The notes: generated from the sequence alone by a model not told the origin. Positions 1 through 8,708 are shown, counted from the stretch's first letter. The stretch is DNA of 22,576 bases from CAZJBP01 sp964544115 (GCA_964544115.1 CAZJBP010000046.1:1-22576); one strand, 5' to 3'. Numbers and translations are program-made.

Positions 1-921
1 CTCGCGACCGCCGGCGAGTCGTTCAACGAGGAGGACGTCCGCGCCGGCCACACGACGCCGGTCTTCTTCGGCAGCGGCATGACGAACTTCGGCGTGCAGC
101 TCCTGCTGGACTACTTCGTCACCCACGGCGCGCCGCCCCAGCCCCGCATGAGCACCCGGGGGGCCATTGAGCCCACGGACCCGGAGTTCTCGGGGTTCGT
201 CTTCAAGGTGCAGGCCAACATGAACCCGCGTCATCGCGACCGGCTGACATTCGTCCGCGTGTGCTCGGGCGTGTTCACGAAAGACATGGTGGTCAACGAC
301 CCGTCCACGGGCAAGCCCGTGCGCCTGTCGTACCCGCAGAAGCTCTTCGGTCAGGACCGCGAGTCGCTGGACGTGGCCTACCCCGGGGACATCGTCGGCC
401 TGGTCACGCACAAGGCCTTCCGCATCGGCGACACGCTGACCAGCAACCCGGCGATTCGCTACGACGAGATTCCCCGCTTCCCGCCCGAAGCGTTCGCCTT
501 CATCCGGAACACCTCGCCCTCCAGGTACAAGCAGCTGCGCGCCGGCCTGGACCAACTGCTGGAAGAGGGCGTCATCCAGTCCTTCACCCTCATTGACGGC
601 ACCGACGCCGCTCCCCTGCTCGGGGCCGTCGGCCAGCTCCAGTTCGAAGTGGTCATGCACCGCCTGCGGGCCGAGTACAACGCCGAGCCGCGCCTCGATG
701 CCGCGCCGTTCACGCAGATCCGCTGGTTCGCTCCGGGCACGCGCAGGGAGGATTTGGGCGAAGAGGAGTACCTGGGCAATGGCGTGCGACTGGCGGAGGA
801 TGTTCGCGGGCAGCTGGTAGTGCTGTTCCCCGAAAAATGGTCGATCGACTACTTTGCAAAGAAGCACCCCAAGCTTCCCCTGCACATGGTCTCGGCGCAC
901 GACGTGAAGGGGGCGACATGA
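1..921 (+). CDS. prfC: Peptide chain release factor 3, C-terminal part (5' end outside window)
   Basis: RF3 is a cytoplasmic translational GTPase that recycles RF1/RF2 from the ribosome after peptide release. The reading frame is open from base 1 with no start, so the N-terminal GTPase domain (G1-G4 motifs) lies upstream. The 306 visible residues cover the end of the G domain (TPVFFGSGMTNFGVQLLLDY), the EF-Tu-like beta-barrel domain II (GFVFKVQANMNPRHRDRLTF; EAYPGDI-like AYPGDIVGLVTH) and the RF3-specific C-terminal domain (GAVGQLQFEVVMHRLRAEYN). These match the E. coli RF3 segments closely by memory, and the length to the stop agrees with the family. The TGA stop overlaps the ATG of the next gene (ATGA), so the two are probably translationally coupled. 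A different elongation-factor paralogue is unlikely because the RF3 C-terminal block is so characteristic. Confidence 0.97.
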   Translation, partial: LATAGESFNEEDVRAGHTTPVFFGSGMTNFGVQLLLDYFVTHGAPPQPRMSTRGAIEPTDPEFSGFVFKVQANMNPRHRDRLTFVRVCSGVFTKDMVVNDPSTGKPVRLSYPQKLFGQDRESLDVAYPGDIVGLVTHKAFRIGDTLTSNPAIRYDEIPRFPPEAFAFIRNTSPSRYKQLRAGLDQLLEEGVIQSFTLIDGTDAAPLLGAVGQLQFEVVMHRLRAEYNAEPRLDAAPFTQIRWFAPGTRREDLGEEEYLGNGVRLAEDVRGQLVVLFPEKWSIDYFAKKHPKLPLHMVSAHDVKGAT

Positions 922-1637
922 AGCCACGGATCCAGATCGCCACCGCCCTCGCTCCGGATGGCGGCAAGATGGCCCTCATCCGGCACGACAGGGATTTCAT
1001 CATCACCGTGGATCGCAAGGACCTGATGCTGAGCCGCGCCCACGAGTCCGAGCTGCAACTGGCCCGGCTGGGCTGCGCCCCTCTGACGGGCCGCCGTGCG
1101 CCCAAGGTGTTGATCGGCGGCCTGGGCATGGGCTACACGCTGCGGCAGGCTCTGGATCTGCTGCCGTCGACCGGGAACGTTGTGATGGCGGAGCTCCTGC
1201 CGGACATCGTCCAGTGGAACCGCGACCTGCTCGGGGAACTGGCCGGCCACCCGCTCAGGGATCCCCGCGTGGAACTGCGGGTGGGCGACGTGGGAGAGAG
1301 CATCCGCCGCGCGCCCGGCACCTTTGACGCGATTCTGCTCGACGTCGACAACGGCCCCCATGCCGTGACCGATGCGCGCAACGCGATGCTGTACAACCGC
1401 CGCGGCCTGCGGGACTGCCTCTCGGCCCTCCGCCCCCGCGGACGGCTGGCCATCTGGTCCGCATCGATCGATGACCGCTTCGAGCAACGCCTGCACGAGG
1501 TCACGCCCCACGTCCGGCGCTTCCGCGCCCCCACCCATGCGGGCGGCCGAACCCAGCCGCACTGCATCTGGGTGGCGGCCAACGATGCGGAGTCCCTGCC
1601 CGAGGTGTCCGGGCCGCAGGACGAAGAGCATCGATAG
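918..1637 (+). CDS. Spermidine-synthase-like SAM-binding (Rossmann) protein
   Basis: A 239-residue protein with a class I methyltransferase/aminopropyltransferase fold. Motif I is VLIGGLGMGYTLR (residues 64-76). An acidic residue follows at the end of beta-2 (E92 in MAELLPDIVQW), and VGDV lies near residue 122. LLDVDNGPHAV (140-150) is the position where spermidine synthases carry catalytic acidic residues. The N-terminal half (DFIITVDRKDLMLSRAHESELQLARLG) resembles the beta-rich start of the spermidine synthase family. I infer a spermidine-synthase-like enzyme, but the true substrate, polyamine or methyl acceptor, cannot be read from the sequence. The start at 918 was chosen because its ATG overlaps the prfC stop (ATGA); an in-frame ATG further upstream lies inside prfC. 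No signal peptide or membrane segment is visible. Confidence 0.75.
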   Translation: MKPRIQIATALAPDGGKMALIRHDRDFIITVDRKDLMLSRAHESELQLARLGCAPLTGRRAPKVLIGGLGMGYTLRQALDLLPSTGNVVMAELLPDIVQWNRDLLGELAGHPLRDPRVELRVGDVGESIRRAPGTFDAILLDVDNGPHAVTDARNAMLYNRRGLRDCLSALRPRGRLAIWSASIDDRFEQRLHEVTPHVRRFRAPTHAGGRTQPHCIWVAANDAESLPEVSGPQDEEHR

Positions 1638-1649
1638 GGCTGAAATCGC

Positions 1650-1663
1650 ACCCCATCCGGGGT
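1650..1663. terminator. Weak hairpin between convergent genes, possible bidirectional terminator
   Basis: ACCCC and GGGGT form a perfect 5-bp stem around an ATCC loop in the 43-bp gap between the convergent methyltransferase-like and GT2 genes. No T-tract follows on either strand, so it is not a canonical intrinsic terminator. Its position is the main argument for it. Confidence 0.3.
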
Positions 1664-1680
1664 CTACCGACAAGGCCCGG

Positions 1681-3174
1681 TCAGGTTCGCGCCCGTGAGT
1701 GCACGATCGTCAGCGTACCGATGTAGAGGAAGCCAGCGGCATAGATCGCCATGAACTGACCCGCCGCGATCCGGCCGGCCAGAGTGTAGGCACCCAGCGA
1801 GACGGCACAGTAGAGCCCCAGCAGGATCTCAAAGTACGCGAGCATGGGGACCGGCACCGTGTAGCGCTTGATTTCCTTGTCACCCTTCTTCGGCGTGCGC
1901 ACAAAGCCGCTTTCGCGCCCGAGCAGCGCCTCCATCACGCCACGCGTGTTCGAGAGGGCGATGCCGACGCCGATCACGATCAGCAACGGCAGGAACAGGC
2001 ATCTGCGCTTCCAATCGGCGTACACCGCCTGCTGGCTGACGACATACAGCAGGCTGGGCGCAAACATCGACAAGCTCAAGGCGACGGAAACCGCCGCAAA
2101 TGCCACGGGTGCGACGCTGATCTCACCCGACCACAGCAGGACCGGCAGGGCCAGCACGGCCAGGGCCAGCATCATCGGGTGCACCAGGTAGTGCGTGAGG
2201 TGAAAGAACGCCTGGACCTTCTTGAACGGTGACACCTGTGCGCGCATCAGCGCGGGCAGCACCTTGAGCGCCGTCTGGATCGAGCCCTTCGCCCACCGGA
2301 ACTGCTGGCTCTTGAACGCGCGCACGTCCTCGGGAATCTCCGCCGGCACGACCACGTCGGGAACGTACTTCGTCTGCCAGTTCGCCAATTGCACCCGGTA
2401 GGACAAGTCCATGTCCTCGGTGAGCGTATCCCAGGCCCAGCCGCCGCCGTCCTCGATCGCCTGACGGCGCCACAGCCCAGCCGTCCCGTTGAAGTTCATG
2501 AACAGCCCGTTCCAGTTGCGGGCGCACTGCTCGATCACAAAGTGCCCGTCGATGCCGACCGCCTGGGCCGTGGTCAGCAGGGAGTGCCCGTGGTTGAGGT
2601 GCCCCCAGCGCGCCTGGACCATGCCGACCCGCGGATCGGCCATGAAGAACGGCACCGTCTTGAGCAGGTAGTCCTCCGGAGGGACGAAATCCGCGTCGAA
2701 CACGGCGATGAACTCGCCCCGCGACTGACGCAGCGCGTTATCCAGCGCGCCCGCCTTGTAGCCCTGGCGGTGGTCGCGACGCACAACGCGCACGTCGTGG
2801 CCGGCCGCCCTCAACTCAGCCGTCACCCGATCGACCAGCCCGCGGGTCTCGTCGTTGGAATCGTCGACCACCTGCACCTCGTGACGGCCGACGGGATACC
2901 GCATGGCGCACACCGCGCGAATGCAGCGTTCGGCGACGTTGAACTCGTTGTAGCAGGCAATCTGGGTGGTCACCCGCGGAGCATCCGGCCGCTGCATGAG
3001 GTCTCCGATGCGCTCACGCACGGCCTGAAGTCCGGCATCCGAGCCCTTCCGCCGCCACTGAAACAGGGCGACCATTACGTAGCAGTTGAGTCCGTAGAAG
3101 AAGAGACCCAGCGACGCCATGCAATAGATCACGCCCAATATCTTGGGCAGGACGCTCGTCCACTCGCCTTCCAT
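1681..3174 (-). CDS. Processive family 2 glycosyltransferase, CslA/mannan-synthase-like, membrane-bound
   Basis: A 497-residue inner-membrane GT2 synthase expected to polymerise a beta-linked polysaccharide from a nucleotide sugar on the cytoplasmic face. The D,D,D,QxxRW signature is complete: DDSND (104-108), DAD (160-162), TED (252-254) and QQFRW (290-294). One hydrophobic segment lies at about 10-37 and four or five more at about 325-347, 352-380, 392-408, 442-466 and 470-492. The linking motifs (QGYKAGALDNAL, VQARWGHLNHGHSLL, LTEDMDLSYRVQL) are most like plant CslA/CslC and their bacterial relatives; family knowledge suggests a mannan or glucan product. There is no PilZ domain and no adjacent BcsB-like gene. 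The ATG at 3174 is preferred over an upstream in-frame ATG at 3231 because GAGGAG stands 7 nt before it. A dedicated promoter lies just upstream. Confidence 0.87.
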   Translation of the reverse strand: MEGEWTSVLPKILGVIYCMASLGLFFYGLNCYVMVALFQWRRKGSDAGLQAVRERIGDLMQRPDAPRVTTQIACYNEFNVAERCIRAVCAMRYPVGRHEVQVVDDSNDETRGLVDRVTAELRAAGHDVRVVRRDHRQGYKAGALDNALRQSRGEFIAVFDADFVPPEDYLLKTVPFFMADPRVGMVQARWGHLNHGHSLLTTAQAVGIDGHFVIEQCARNWNGLFMNFNGTAGLWRRQAIEDGGGWAWDTLTEDMDLSYRVQLANWQTKYVPDVVVPAEIPEDVRAFKSQQFRWAKGSIQTALKVLPALMRAQVSPFKKVQAFFHLTHYLVHPMMLALAVLALPVLLWSGEISVAPVAFAAVSVALSLSMFAPSLLYVVSQQAVYADWKRRCLFLPLLIVIGVGIALSNTRGVMEALLGRESGFVRTPKKGDKEIKRYTVPVPMLAYFEILLGLYCAVSLGAYTLAGRIAAGQFMAIYAAGFLYIGTLTIVHSRART

Positions 3175-3260
3175 GAAACACTCCTCAACGCCCCCGGCTT
3201 CGATGCACCCTCGAGACGCAGAACACCGCACCCACCTAAGGAAACACGAAACGGGCGGGC

Positions 3261-3287
3261 ATTATAGGGGATACTGGGCCAAGTCAA
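3261..3287 (-). promoter_or_regulatory. Sigma-70-type promoter for the GT2 gene, overlapping the fkp stop codon
   Basis: Read on the minus strand, TTGACT (3287-3282) is followed by 15 nt and a perfect TATAAT (3266-3261). The TGA inside the -35 box is the fkp stop codon. Transcription would start near 3254 and give a leader of about 80 nt before the ATG at 3174. The spacer is 2 nt shorter than ideal, which lowers confidence. Confidence 0.6.
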
Positions 3288-6280
3288 ACACTATAAGGCC
3301 CGGTCCACAGGCTCCAGTCATAGATCCGCAAGGCCGGGCTGGCGGCGGATAGCCGGTCGCGCACGCGCACGGCGGCCTCGGCGTCCTTGGCCAGAACGCC
3401 CAGAAACCCGCCCCCGCCCGCCCCGGCCAGTTTGGCGCCCACCGCAAGGTCAGCCACCTGGTCGAACAAAGCGTCTACCGGAGCGCTGCTGCAGTGCGCG
3501 TCGAGCACCTGGTGGATCTGCCAGGCCCGTGTCATCACCGCTCCGAGCCCGTCCAGATCGCCCAGGGCCAGAACCCGCTTACCCTCCTCAGCCAGCGCAA
3601 CCAGGTCGGCAATGGCTCCCAGCGTCCGACCGTCGCGCCTGAGGTAGCGCCCCACCACGATCTGCAGCACATTCTTCGCCAGCCGGTCGATGCCCGTAAA
3701 CGCCAGAACCATCCGCGCCTGCAGCTCCTCGGCCACGCTGGCCAGCAGGGGCACCGGTTCTATCCCGATCCGCAGCGGCAGCGTGGGCAGGCTGGAGACG
3801 AGTTTGATTCCAGGAACGAGCCCGCCCACCTGATCCTGCCAGCCCCCGCCCGTGGTCAGGCGCTGCTCAAGGATCAACACAAGGTCGATGATCCGCTCCG
3901 GCGCCGAAGACCGTCCCGCCAGCTGCTCCAGCGCCGAGACCAGGGCCGCCGCCAGGATCGAACTCGTGCCCAGCCCACTGCCGCGCGGAACGCGTGACCA
4001 GGTGCGCACGCGCACGCCCTGGGTCACCTGGCTGCCGGCGCCGTACCCGCACAGCACGAGCGCCGAGCGCAGCAGGGCAAACCGGTCCCTCAGCCCAGAC
4101 GGGTCCAGCACGGGTTCCCCGTCACGCAAGGTCATCCGAGTTCCGTCGTCCTCGATCTCCAATTCCCATCGTGGCTCAGGCAGCGCTTCGACCGAGGCGC
4201 CCACCGGCCTTTGGCCGTTCAGGGCCATCGCGAGGTTCAGCACCTTGGCAGGCCGCTCGAGGCAGTACGGTGGCGTATCGCTCCATCCCCCCGCGATATC
4301 GAAACGAACCGGAAGATCGACGCGAACGCAGGTTCCCGCAGCAACGCCACAGACCGACTGCGTTCCCGGGCTCTTCACCGCGGCCGCCACCTCCCGGTAC
4401 ACGGCGTCGAAGGAGCGCTGTTGAAGGGCGTCGGCCTCGGCCGGGCGACCGGCTGAGCGGGCCAGATCCGCCTTCAGCCTCAGCGTCCGACTCCAGGGCG
4501 CCGACCCCGACGCCCACGCATCCCCCGGTTCCGGGATCGCGGCGCCCAGCCGCGCGAGGTCCGCGCGGGCCGGATCGGATATCACCTGCGAGGCCAATGC
4601 GTCGACGTTGCGTTCGCCCCCGCCCAGCAGCGTCCGGCGAACGGCGCGCAGAACCAGATCCTCGACAATCTCCTGCTCCCGATGCATGAACGCCGCCGGA
4701 TCAGCCGCCCCGTGGAGGTCCGCCAGGCTGAGTCGGGGCGCTTGACACCATGCCTCCCGGGCGGCGCCGTCGCCGCCGTCTCCCATTACCCACGCGGTGA
4801 GCCCGAGATCCTCGTTGCCCGCCGCCGGAATCACCTTTGCCCGCCACAGCGTTGTCTCCCCGCCCTCCGGCCACAGATCCGCTTTCCCCACCCCATGCGC
4901 CGCCATCCAGGCGCCGAGGTCGCGGTTCAAGAACGTCGAACGCCCGAGCGCGTCTTTCGGATTGTCGTCCACGCCGCAGCACACCGTGGCCACCGCGCCC
5001 GCCGAGGTGGAAAGCGGCGCCTGCCACAGGCATGTGTTGTCCGGCACTCGCAGGTTCCCGTCGGGCAGATCGGCCGCCAGCACCACGCAGCGGCTTCCCA
5101 CGCGAACCCCGTCGCCCAGTCGGCATCCATGGATCAGGCTGCCGCGGCCCACCACGGTTTCGAGCCCGAGCCGCGACGCATATACCGCCGCCGTTGCATC
5201 CACGCCACCGCCGTACTCGGCCAGGACGCGCCGCGACAGCTCCCCGTTCCATGACGCGGCGAGATGCTGCAGGACCTCGGACGTTGTGCCGAAGTGGATG
5301 AATTGCAGATCCTCGGCGACATGGTTGACCAGCGGCAGGCCGCGGCCCAGCCCGGCCAGCAGCCGCGGCCCCAGCGGACGGCCCTCAAGCCACGCGTGCC
5401 TCGCCGGCACAAGGGCGGAGGCGATTTCCTCATACAGACTGCACTCCTGCCCCGATGCGAGCAGTTCTGCGATGGGATCCGGCGAACCGCAGGCCACCGC
5501 CACCAGAGCCTCAAATGCGCTCCCGCAATAGGCGTAAATGCCGGTGTCCAGCAGCGCCGCGCACCCCCGGACGAGCGCGCCTCGCTCGACCAACTCCGCC
5601 GGGGTGGCCTTCTGCAGCAGATCGGCCACCCGGCCGTCGGGGCCCGCCACGATCACGCCGTGTTTGCCGGCCACATCCAGCGACACCGGCGAGGTCACGA
5701 CCAGGCCGCCATCGAGCGGCAGTTCCATGTCAATGGCGTCGAACAACGGCAGGGCGTCGCCTGCAAAGGACAAGAGGCCGCCGCCGCGCATCGCGGCCGC
5801 CACGGGCGCGGCCATCGCCAGTTGGTGATCGAAGACGGTGTTGACGGGCCGATCGACGTCCGTCAGCAGCGGGAACGGAATGAAGCTCTTGCCGGGAATG
5901 TTGGCCCACGGCACGCGCCGGCTGTCGCCGCCTGCATGAATCAGCAGGACCCGCAGCGACGACGCCTTCCCCTCGCCCACCGCCTTGGCCATCCGCCGCA
6001 GCGCATTGAGCGTGGCGCCTCCGCTACCGATCCGCCGCCCCTGCGGGTCAGGCACGACAAGCGTGCGGGTGGACGGCCCGATCAGTCCGCGCCGCCGGGC
6101 CGCCTCGACCTGCATCTCATACAACCGCGCCTGCCGCTCGCTGGCGGCGGTCAGCACGATGACGTCCCAGCCAGGCACCCGTGACGGGGTTTCAACGGAG
6201 AGGTGCAACATCGCGGTGCCCTGGGCCAGATGCGCCAGGGCTCGTCCCGTCTCCGCATGTCCCCGCAGTGTCCGTTCCAT
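3284..6280 (-). CDS. fkp: Bifunctional L-fucokinase / GDP-L-fucose pyrophosphorylase
   Basis: A 998-residue cytoplasmic enzyme that phosphorylates L-fucose at C1 and couples fucose-1-phosphate to GTP, giving GDP-L-fucose by salvage. The N-terminal fucokinase/pyrophosphorylase region carries GSGGATLNAL (85-94) and HAGGDSRRVPWANIPGK (115-131). A left-handed beta-helix-like stretch follows at about 378-406. The C-terminal GHMP kinase carries RFDIAGGWSDTPP (659-671), the ATP loop PRGSGLGTSS (765-774), GGGWQDQVGG (811-820) and AKLAGAGGGGFLG (949-961). The N-terminal motifs look closer to plant/human-type fucokinases than to Bacteroides Fkp, judged by memory. The ATG at 6280 follows GAGGCGG and lies 14 nt after the rhaA stop; an in-frame TTG six codons earlier is the alternative. 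Both active regions look intact, so both activities are expected. Confidence 0.9.
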   Translation of the reverse strand: MERTLRGHAETGRALAHLAQGTAMLHLSVETPSRVPGWDVIVLTAASERQARLYEMQVEAARRRGLIGPSTRTLVVPDPQGRRIGSGGATLNALRRMAKAVGEGKASSLRVLLIHAGGDSRRVPWANIPGKSFIPFPLLTDVDRPVNTVFDHQLAMAAPVAAAMRGGGLLSFAGDALPLFDAIDMELPLDGGLVVTSPVSLDVAGKHGVIVAGPDGRVADLLQKATPAELVERGALVRGCAALLDTGIYAYCGSAFEALVAVACGSPDPIAELLASGQECSLYEEIASALVPARHAWLEGRPLGPRLLAGLGRGLPLVNHVAEDLQFIHFGTTSEVLQHLAASWNGELSRRVLAEYGGGVDATAAVYASRLGLETVVGRGSLIHGCRLGDGVRVGSRCVVLAADLPDGNLRVPDNTCLWQAPLSTSAGAVATVCCGVDDNPKDALGRSTFLNRDLGAWMAAHGVGKADLWPEGGETTLWRAKVIPAAGNEDLGLTAWVMGDGGDGAAREAWCQAPRLSLADLHGAADPAAFMHREQEIVEDLVLRAVRRTLLGGGERNVDALASQVISDPARADLARLGAAIPEPGDAWASGSAPWSRTLRLKADLARSAGRPAEADALQQRSFDAVYREVAAAVKSPGTQSVCGVAAGTCVRVDLPVRFDIAGGWSDTPPYCLERPAKVLNLAMALNGQRPVGASVEALPEPRWELEIEDDGTRMTLRDGEPVLDPSGLRDRFALLRSALVLCGYGAGSQVTQGVRVRTWSRVPRGSGLGTSSILAAALVSALEQLAGRSSAPERIIDLVLILEQRLTTGGGWQDQVGGLVPGIKLVSSLPTLPLRIGIEPVPLLASVAEELQARMVLAFTGIDRLAKNVLQIVVGRYLRRDGRTLGAIADLVALAEEGKRVLALGDLDGLGAVMTRAWQIHQVLDAHCSSAPVDALFDQVADLAVGAKLAGAGGGGFLGVLAKDAEAAVRVRDRLSAASPALRIYDWSLWTGPYSV

Positions 6281-6294
6281 CGTTCCGCCTCGCC

Positions 6295-7608
6295 TCAACC
6301 CCGCTTCGACTGCACCGTCCGCTCGTAGCGGCGAACGTCCTCGAGCCAGGCCTCACCCGGCGGCACCCCTTGCATTTCGCAGTAGCGGTCCCAGACGGCG
6401 CCCCACGGCAGGGAGCGGGCCTCCTCCGTCAACGCCAGGCGTCCGGTCGTGTCGCCCTCGGCCTCGCACTGACGCAGGAGGGCCAGCGGCTCGGTCATCG
6501 CGATGAGCAGCGCCTTGTGCATGTTGCGGGCACCGATGACCCACGCGGCCACGCGGTTGATGCTGGCGTCAAAGTAGTCCAGCCCGATGTGGACTCGCCC
6601 GAGGAAGCCGCCGCGCACCAGTTCTTGCGCCAGCGTGCGCAAGTTGTCGCTTAGCGTAACGACGTGATCGCTGTCCCAGCGCTCACCGCGGCTGACGTGC
6701 AGCAGCACCTCATCCACCCACAGCAGCACGGCCGACAGCTTGTCGGCGATGCTTTCCGTCGGGTGGAAGTGCCCCGCGTCCAGGCACAGCAGCTTGTTGT
6801 TCGCCATGGCGTAGCCCATGTAGAATTCGTGCGACCCGGCCACGTAGCACTCCGACCCGATGCCGAACAGCTTGGACTCGACGGCGTCGAGGTTCTGCGA
6901 GGGCTTGATCGGCTCCGAGAAGATGTCGTCCAGCGACTCCTTCAGGCGCAGCCGCGGCCCCAGGCGGTCGACCGGGTTGTCCTTGCATCCATCGGGAATC
7001 CACACGTTGGTCACGCACGGCGTCCCCAGCGCGCGGCCCATGGCTGCGCCGATGCGGCGGCACGCGCGGCCGTGGGCGACCCAGAAGCGGCGGACCTCCG
7101 GATCGGGATGCGTGAGGGTCAGGCCGCCGGCCGCCAGCGGATGCGCAAAGAAGGTGGGGTTGAAATCCAGGCCCATCCGCTTCGACTTCACCCAGTCGAT
7201 CCAGCGGGCGAAATGCCGCGGCTCAAGCTGGTCACGGTCCGCCCGCTTGCCGTCGTAGTCCGCGTAGCATGCATGCAGGTTCAGCCGGTGAGTGCCCGGG
7301 ATCAGCGAGAACGCCTTATCCAGGTCCGCGCGCAGCTCATCGGCCGTGCGGGCCTTGCCCGGGTGGTTCCCCGTGGCCTGGATGCCGCCGTCCGCCATGC
7401 CCGCGCCCGTCTTCTCGAATCCGCCCACGTCATCGCCCTGCCAGCAGTGGAGGCTGAGGGCCACGCGGCCCAGTTGCTCCAGCGCCGCCTCTGTGTCCAC
7501 TCCAACGGCGGCGAAGCGCGCGCGCGCCAGGTTATACGCTGCATTCACGCCCCCACGAGAGGCCTTGGCTGCGGGCGTCTTCGATTGCACCTTGCGTGTC
7601 GTCTTCAT
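6295..7608 (-). CDS. rhaA: L-rhamnose isomerase
   Basis: A 437-residue cytoplasmic, metal-dependent isomerase that converts L-rhamnose to L-rhamnulose. It aligns over nearly its whole length with E. coli RhaA (419 residues). Shared blocks include SLHCWQGDDVGGFE, GGIQATGNHPGKA, LDFNPTFFAHPL, VWIPDGCKD, DAVESKLFGIGSE (241-253), LDAGHFHPTE (276-285), RWDSDHV (310-316), HIGLDYFDASINR (340-352) and the C-terminal SLPW. The metal-binding Glu/Asp/His positions of the family are present. An extra basic, low-complexity N-terminus of about 20 residues precedes the family start. The ATG at 7608 overlaps the aldolase stop (ATGA), indicating translational coupling; a longer open frame upstream is a shadow of the aldolase gene. 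RhaA enzymes can be promiscuous, so another 6-deoxyhexose could also be used. Confidence 0.97.
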   Translation of the reverse strand: MKTTRKVQSKTPAAKASRGGVNAAYNLARARFAAVGVDTEAALEQLGRVALSLHCWQGDDVGGFEKTGAGMADGGIQATGNHPGKARTADELRADLDKAFSLIPGTHRLNLHACYADYDGKRADRDQLEPRHFARWIDWVKSKRMGLDFNPTFFAHPLAAGGLTLTHPDPEVRRFWVAHGRACRRIGAAMGRALGTPCVTNVWIPDGCKDNPVDRLGPRLRLKESLDDIFSEPIKPSQNLDAVESKLFGIGSECYVAGSHEFYMGYAMANNKLLCLDAGHFHPTESIADKLSAVLLWVDEVLLHVSRGERWDSDHVVTLSDNLRTLAQELVRGGFLGRVHIGLDYFDASINRVAAWVIGARNMHKALLIAMTEPLALLRQCEAEGDTTGRLALTEEARSLPWGAVWDRYCEMQGVPPGEAWLEDVRRYERTVQSKRG

Positions 7609-8681
7609 TGCATCACCTTCTGTCTGTAGGATTCCACTTCCCAGTTTTCGATGAACATCCGGGCCCGGTCGTCCATGAACTGCGGGCCGCCGAAGGCGCC
7701 CGTCAGGCGGATCACGGTCGCGGCGTCCAGGGCCAGGTCCAGGGCCAGGCGCGCGGTTCGCAGCGTCCGACCCACACCAAAGACGCCCGACGGCGTCGAC
7801 ACGACCTGCGGCCAGTAGCCCCGTTCTCGGCGGAATCGGGCCAGGCTCGCCGCATCGTCGGCACGGCCGACGTAGGCGAAGGACTTCGCATACACGATGT
7901 GATCCGGCGTCAGCGGCCCGGCGGCCGGATCGAACCGTCCCGCTCCGGCAAGGGCCGGCCCCTCGCCCTCCCACCCCGCCTTGTGCAGCGCAACGGCGAG
8001 GTGCTCCGCCGTTGCGGCGTCCGCCCGGCCCTGGGGCTGTATCTCACCCGTCTCCACGCCCGCCCGGCGGTATTCACCTCGCAGCCGCTCGAGGATCAAG
8101 GCATAGGCGCCCTCGACCTCCCGGCCGCTTTCGGCTGCAACGAACACGCCATGGTTCTTCATGAAGACCGCCTGCGGCTGGCGGCCCCTCGCCGAGGCCC
8201 ACCCGATGAGCGCCTGCCGCGTGGCCATGCACAGCGTGTACCCGGGATCGGTATAGTCCATCCAGAGCGCATCCGGGAAAAGCCTGCGGCAGACCTCAGC
8301 GCCCGACACGCTGCAGGTCATGCCATTGACCAGGGCCGGGTGCGTATGGATGACGTAGGCGGCATCAAAGGAGTCGTGCAGCGGCGACTCGACCGAGGGG
8401 CGGCCCCGCCTGGGATCGATGACGGCAGCGGTCATGGCGCTGAGGACGGCCGCCTCGCGCGCGGCTGAATCCGTCGGCGTTGCCGCGGCGTACAGGGCAC
8501 CGAGGAGCTGTCGGTCCAGCGCCACCACGTTATCCGGCGCCACCTGCCAGAGAGCGATGCCGGACGGCTTGATCCACAGCGTTGTCGCATCCTTGAAGGA
8601 CGAGTTCCCACCCCCACCCCGCACGTAGTCCGCCCCGCCAAGCCGATGGGACAGCCGTGCCATTTGAATCAAACCGCGCAT
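7605..8681 (-). CDS. Class II aldolase, rhamnulose-1-phosphate aldolase-like (stand-alone domain)
   Basis: A 358-residue class II (zinc) aldolase, expected to split L-rhamnulose-1-phosphate or a similar ketose-1-phosphate into DHAP and L-lactaldehyde. Motifs are GGGGNSSFK (22-30, phosphate binding), IKPSG (37-41), VESPLH (97-102), the metal pair HTHP (112-115) and MKNHGVFVA (174-182). The C-terminal part (YAKSFAYVG; GYWPQVV; ENWEVESYRQKV) resembles the aldolase half of the fused RhaE/YuxG-type rhamnulose-1-phosphate aldolase/lactaldehyde dehydrogenase. The protein stops where the short-chain dehydrogenase half would begin. The ATG at 8681 was chosen over one 27 nt upstream because a purine-rich GGGGGGAAGTGAG precedes it. 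It is first in the operon and overlaps rhaA. Fuculose- or ribulose-phosphate aldolase activity is possible, but RhaA next door favours rhamnulose-1-phosphate. Confidence 0.8.
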   Translation of the reverse strand: MRGLIQMARLSHRLGGADYVRGGGGNSSFKDATTLWIKPSGIALWQVAPDNVVALDRQLLGALYAAATPTDSAAREAAVLSAMTAAVIDPRRGRPSVESPLHDSFDAAYVIHTHPALVNGMTCSVSGAEVCRRLFPDALWMDYTDPGYTLCMATRQALIGWASARGRQPQAVFMKNHGVFVAAESGREVEGAYALILERLRGEYRRAGVETGEIQPQGRADAATAEHLAVALHKAGWEGEGPALAGAGRFDPAAGPLTPDHIVYAKSFAYVGRADDAASLARFRRERGYWPQVVSTPSGVFGVGRTLRTARLALDLALDAATVIRLTGAFGGPQFMDDRARMFIENWEVESYRQKVMQ

Positions 8682-8708
8682 AATACTCACTTCCCCCCCG
8701 GCCCGCAT

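Noticed and set aside
5264..6184. A 306-codon plus-strand frame opposite fkp
   Set aside because: fkp motifs are intact on the minus strand; the opposite frame has no domain.
6295..7974. A longer 559-residue rhamnose isomerase starting at 7974
   Set aside because: The extra N-terminal 122 residues lie in a shadow frame of the aldolase gene and do not resemble RhaA; the ATGA-coupled start at 7608 gives the family length.
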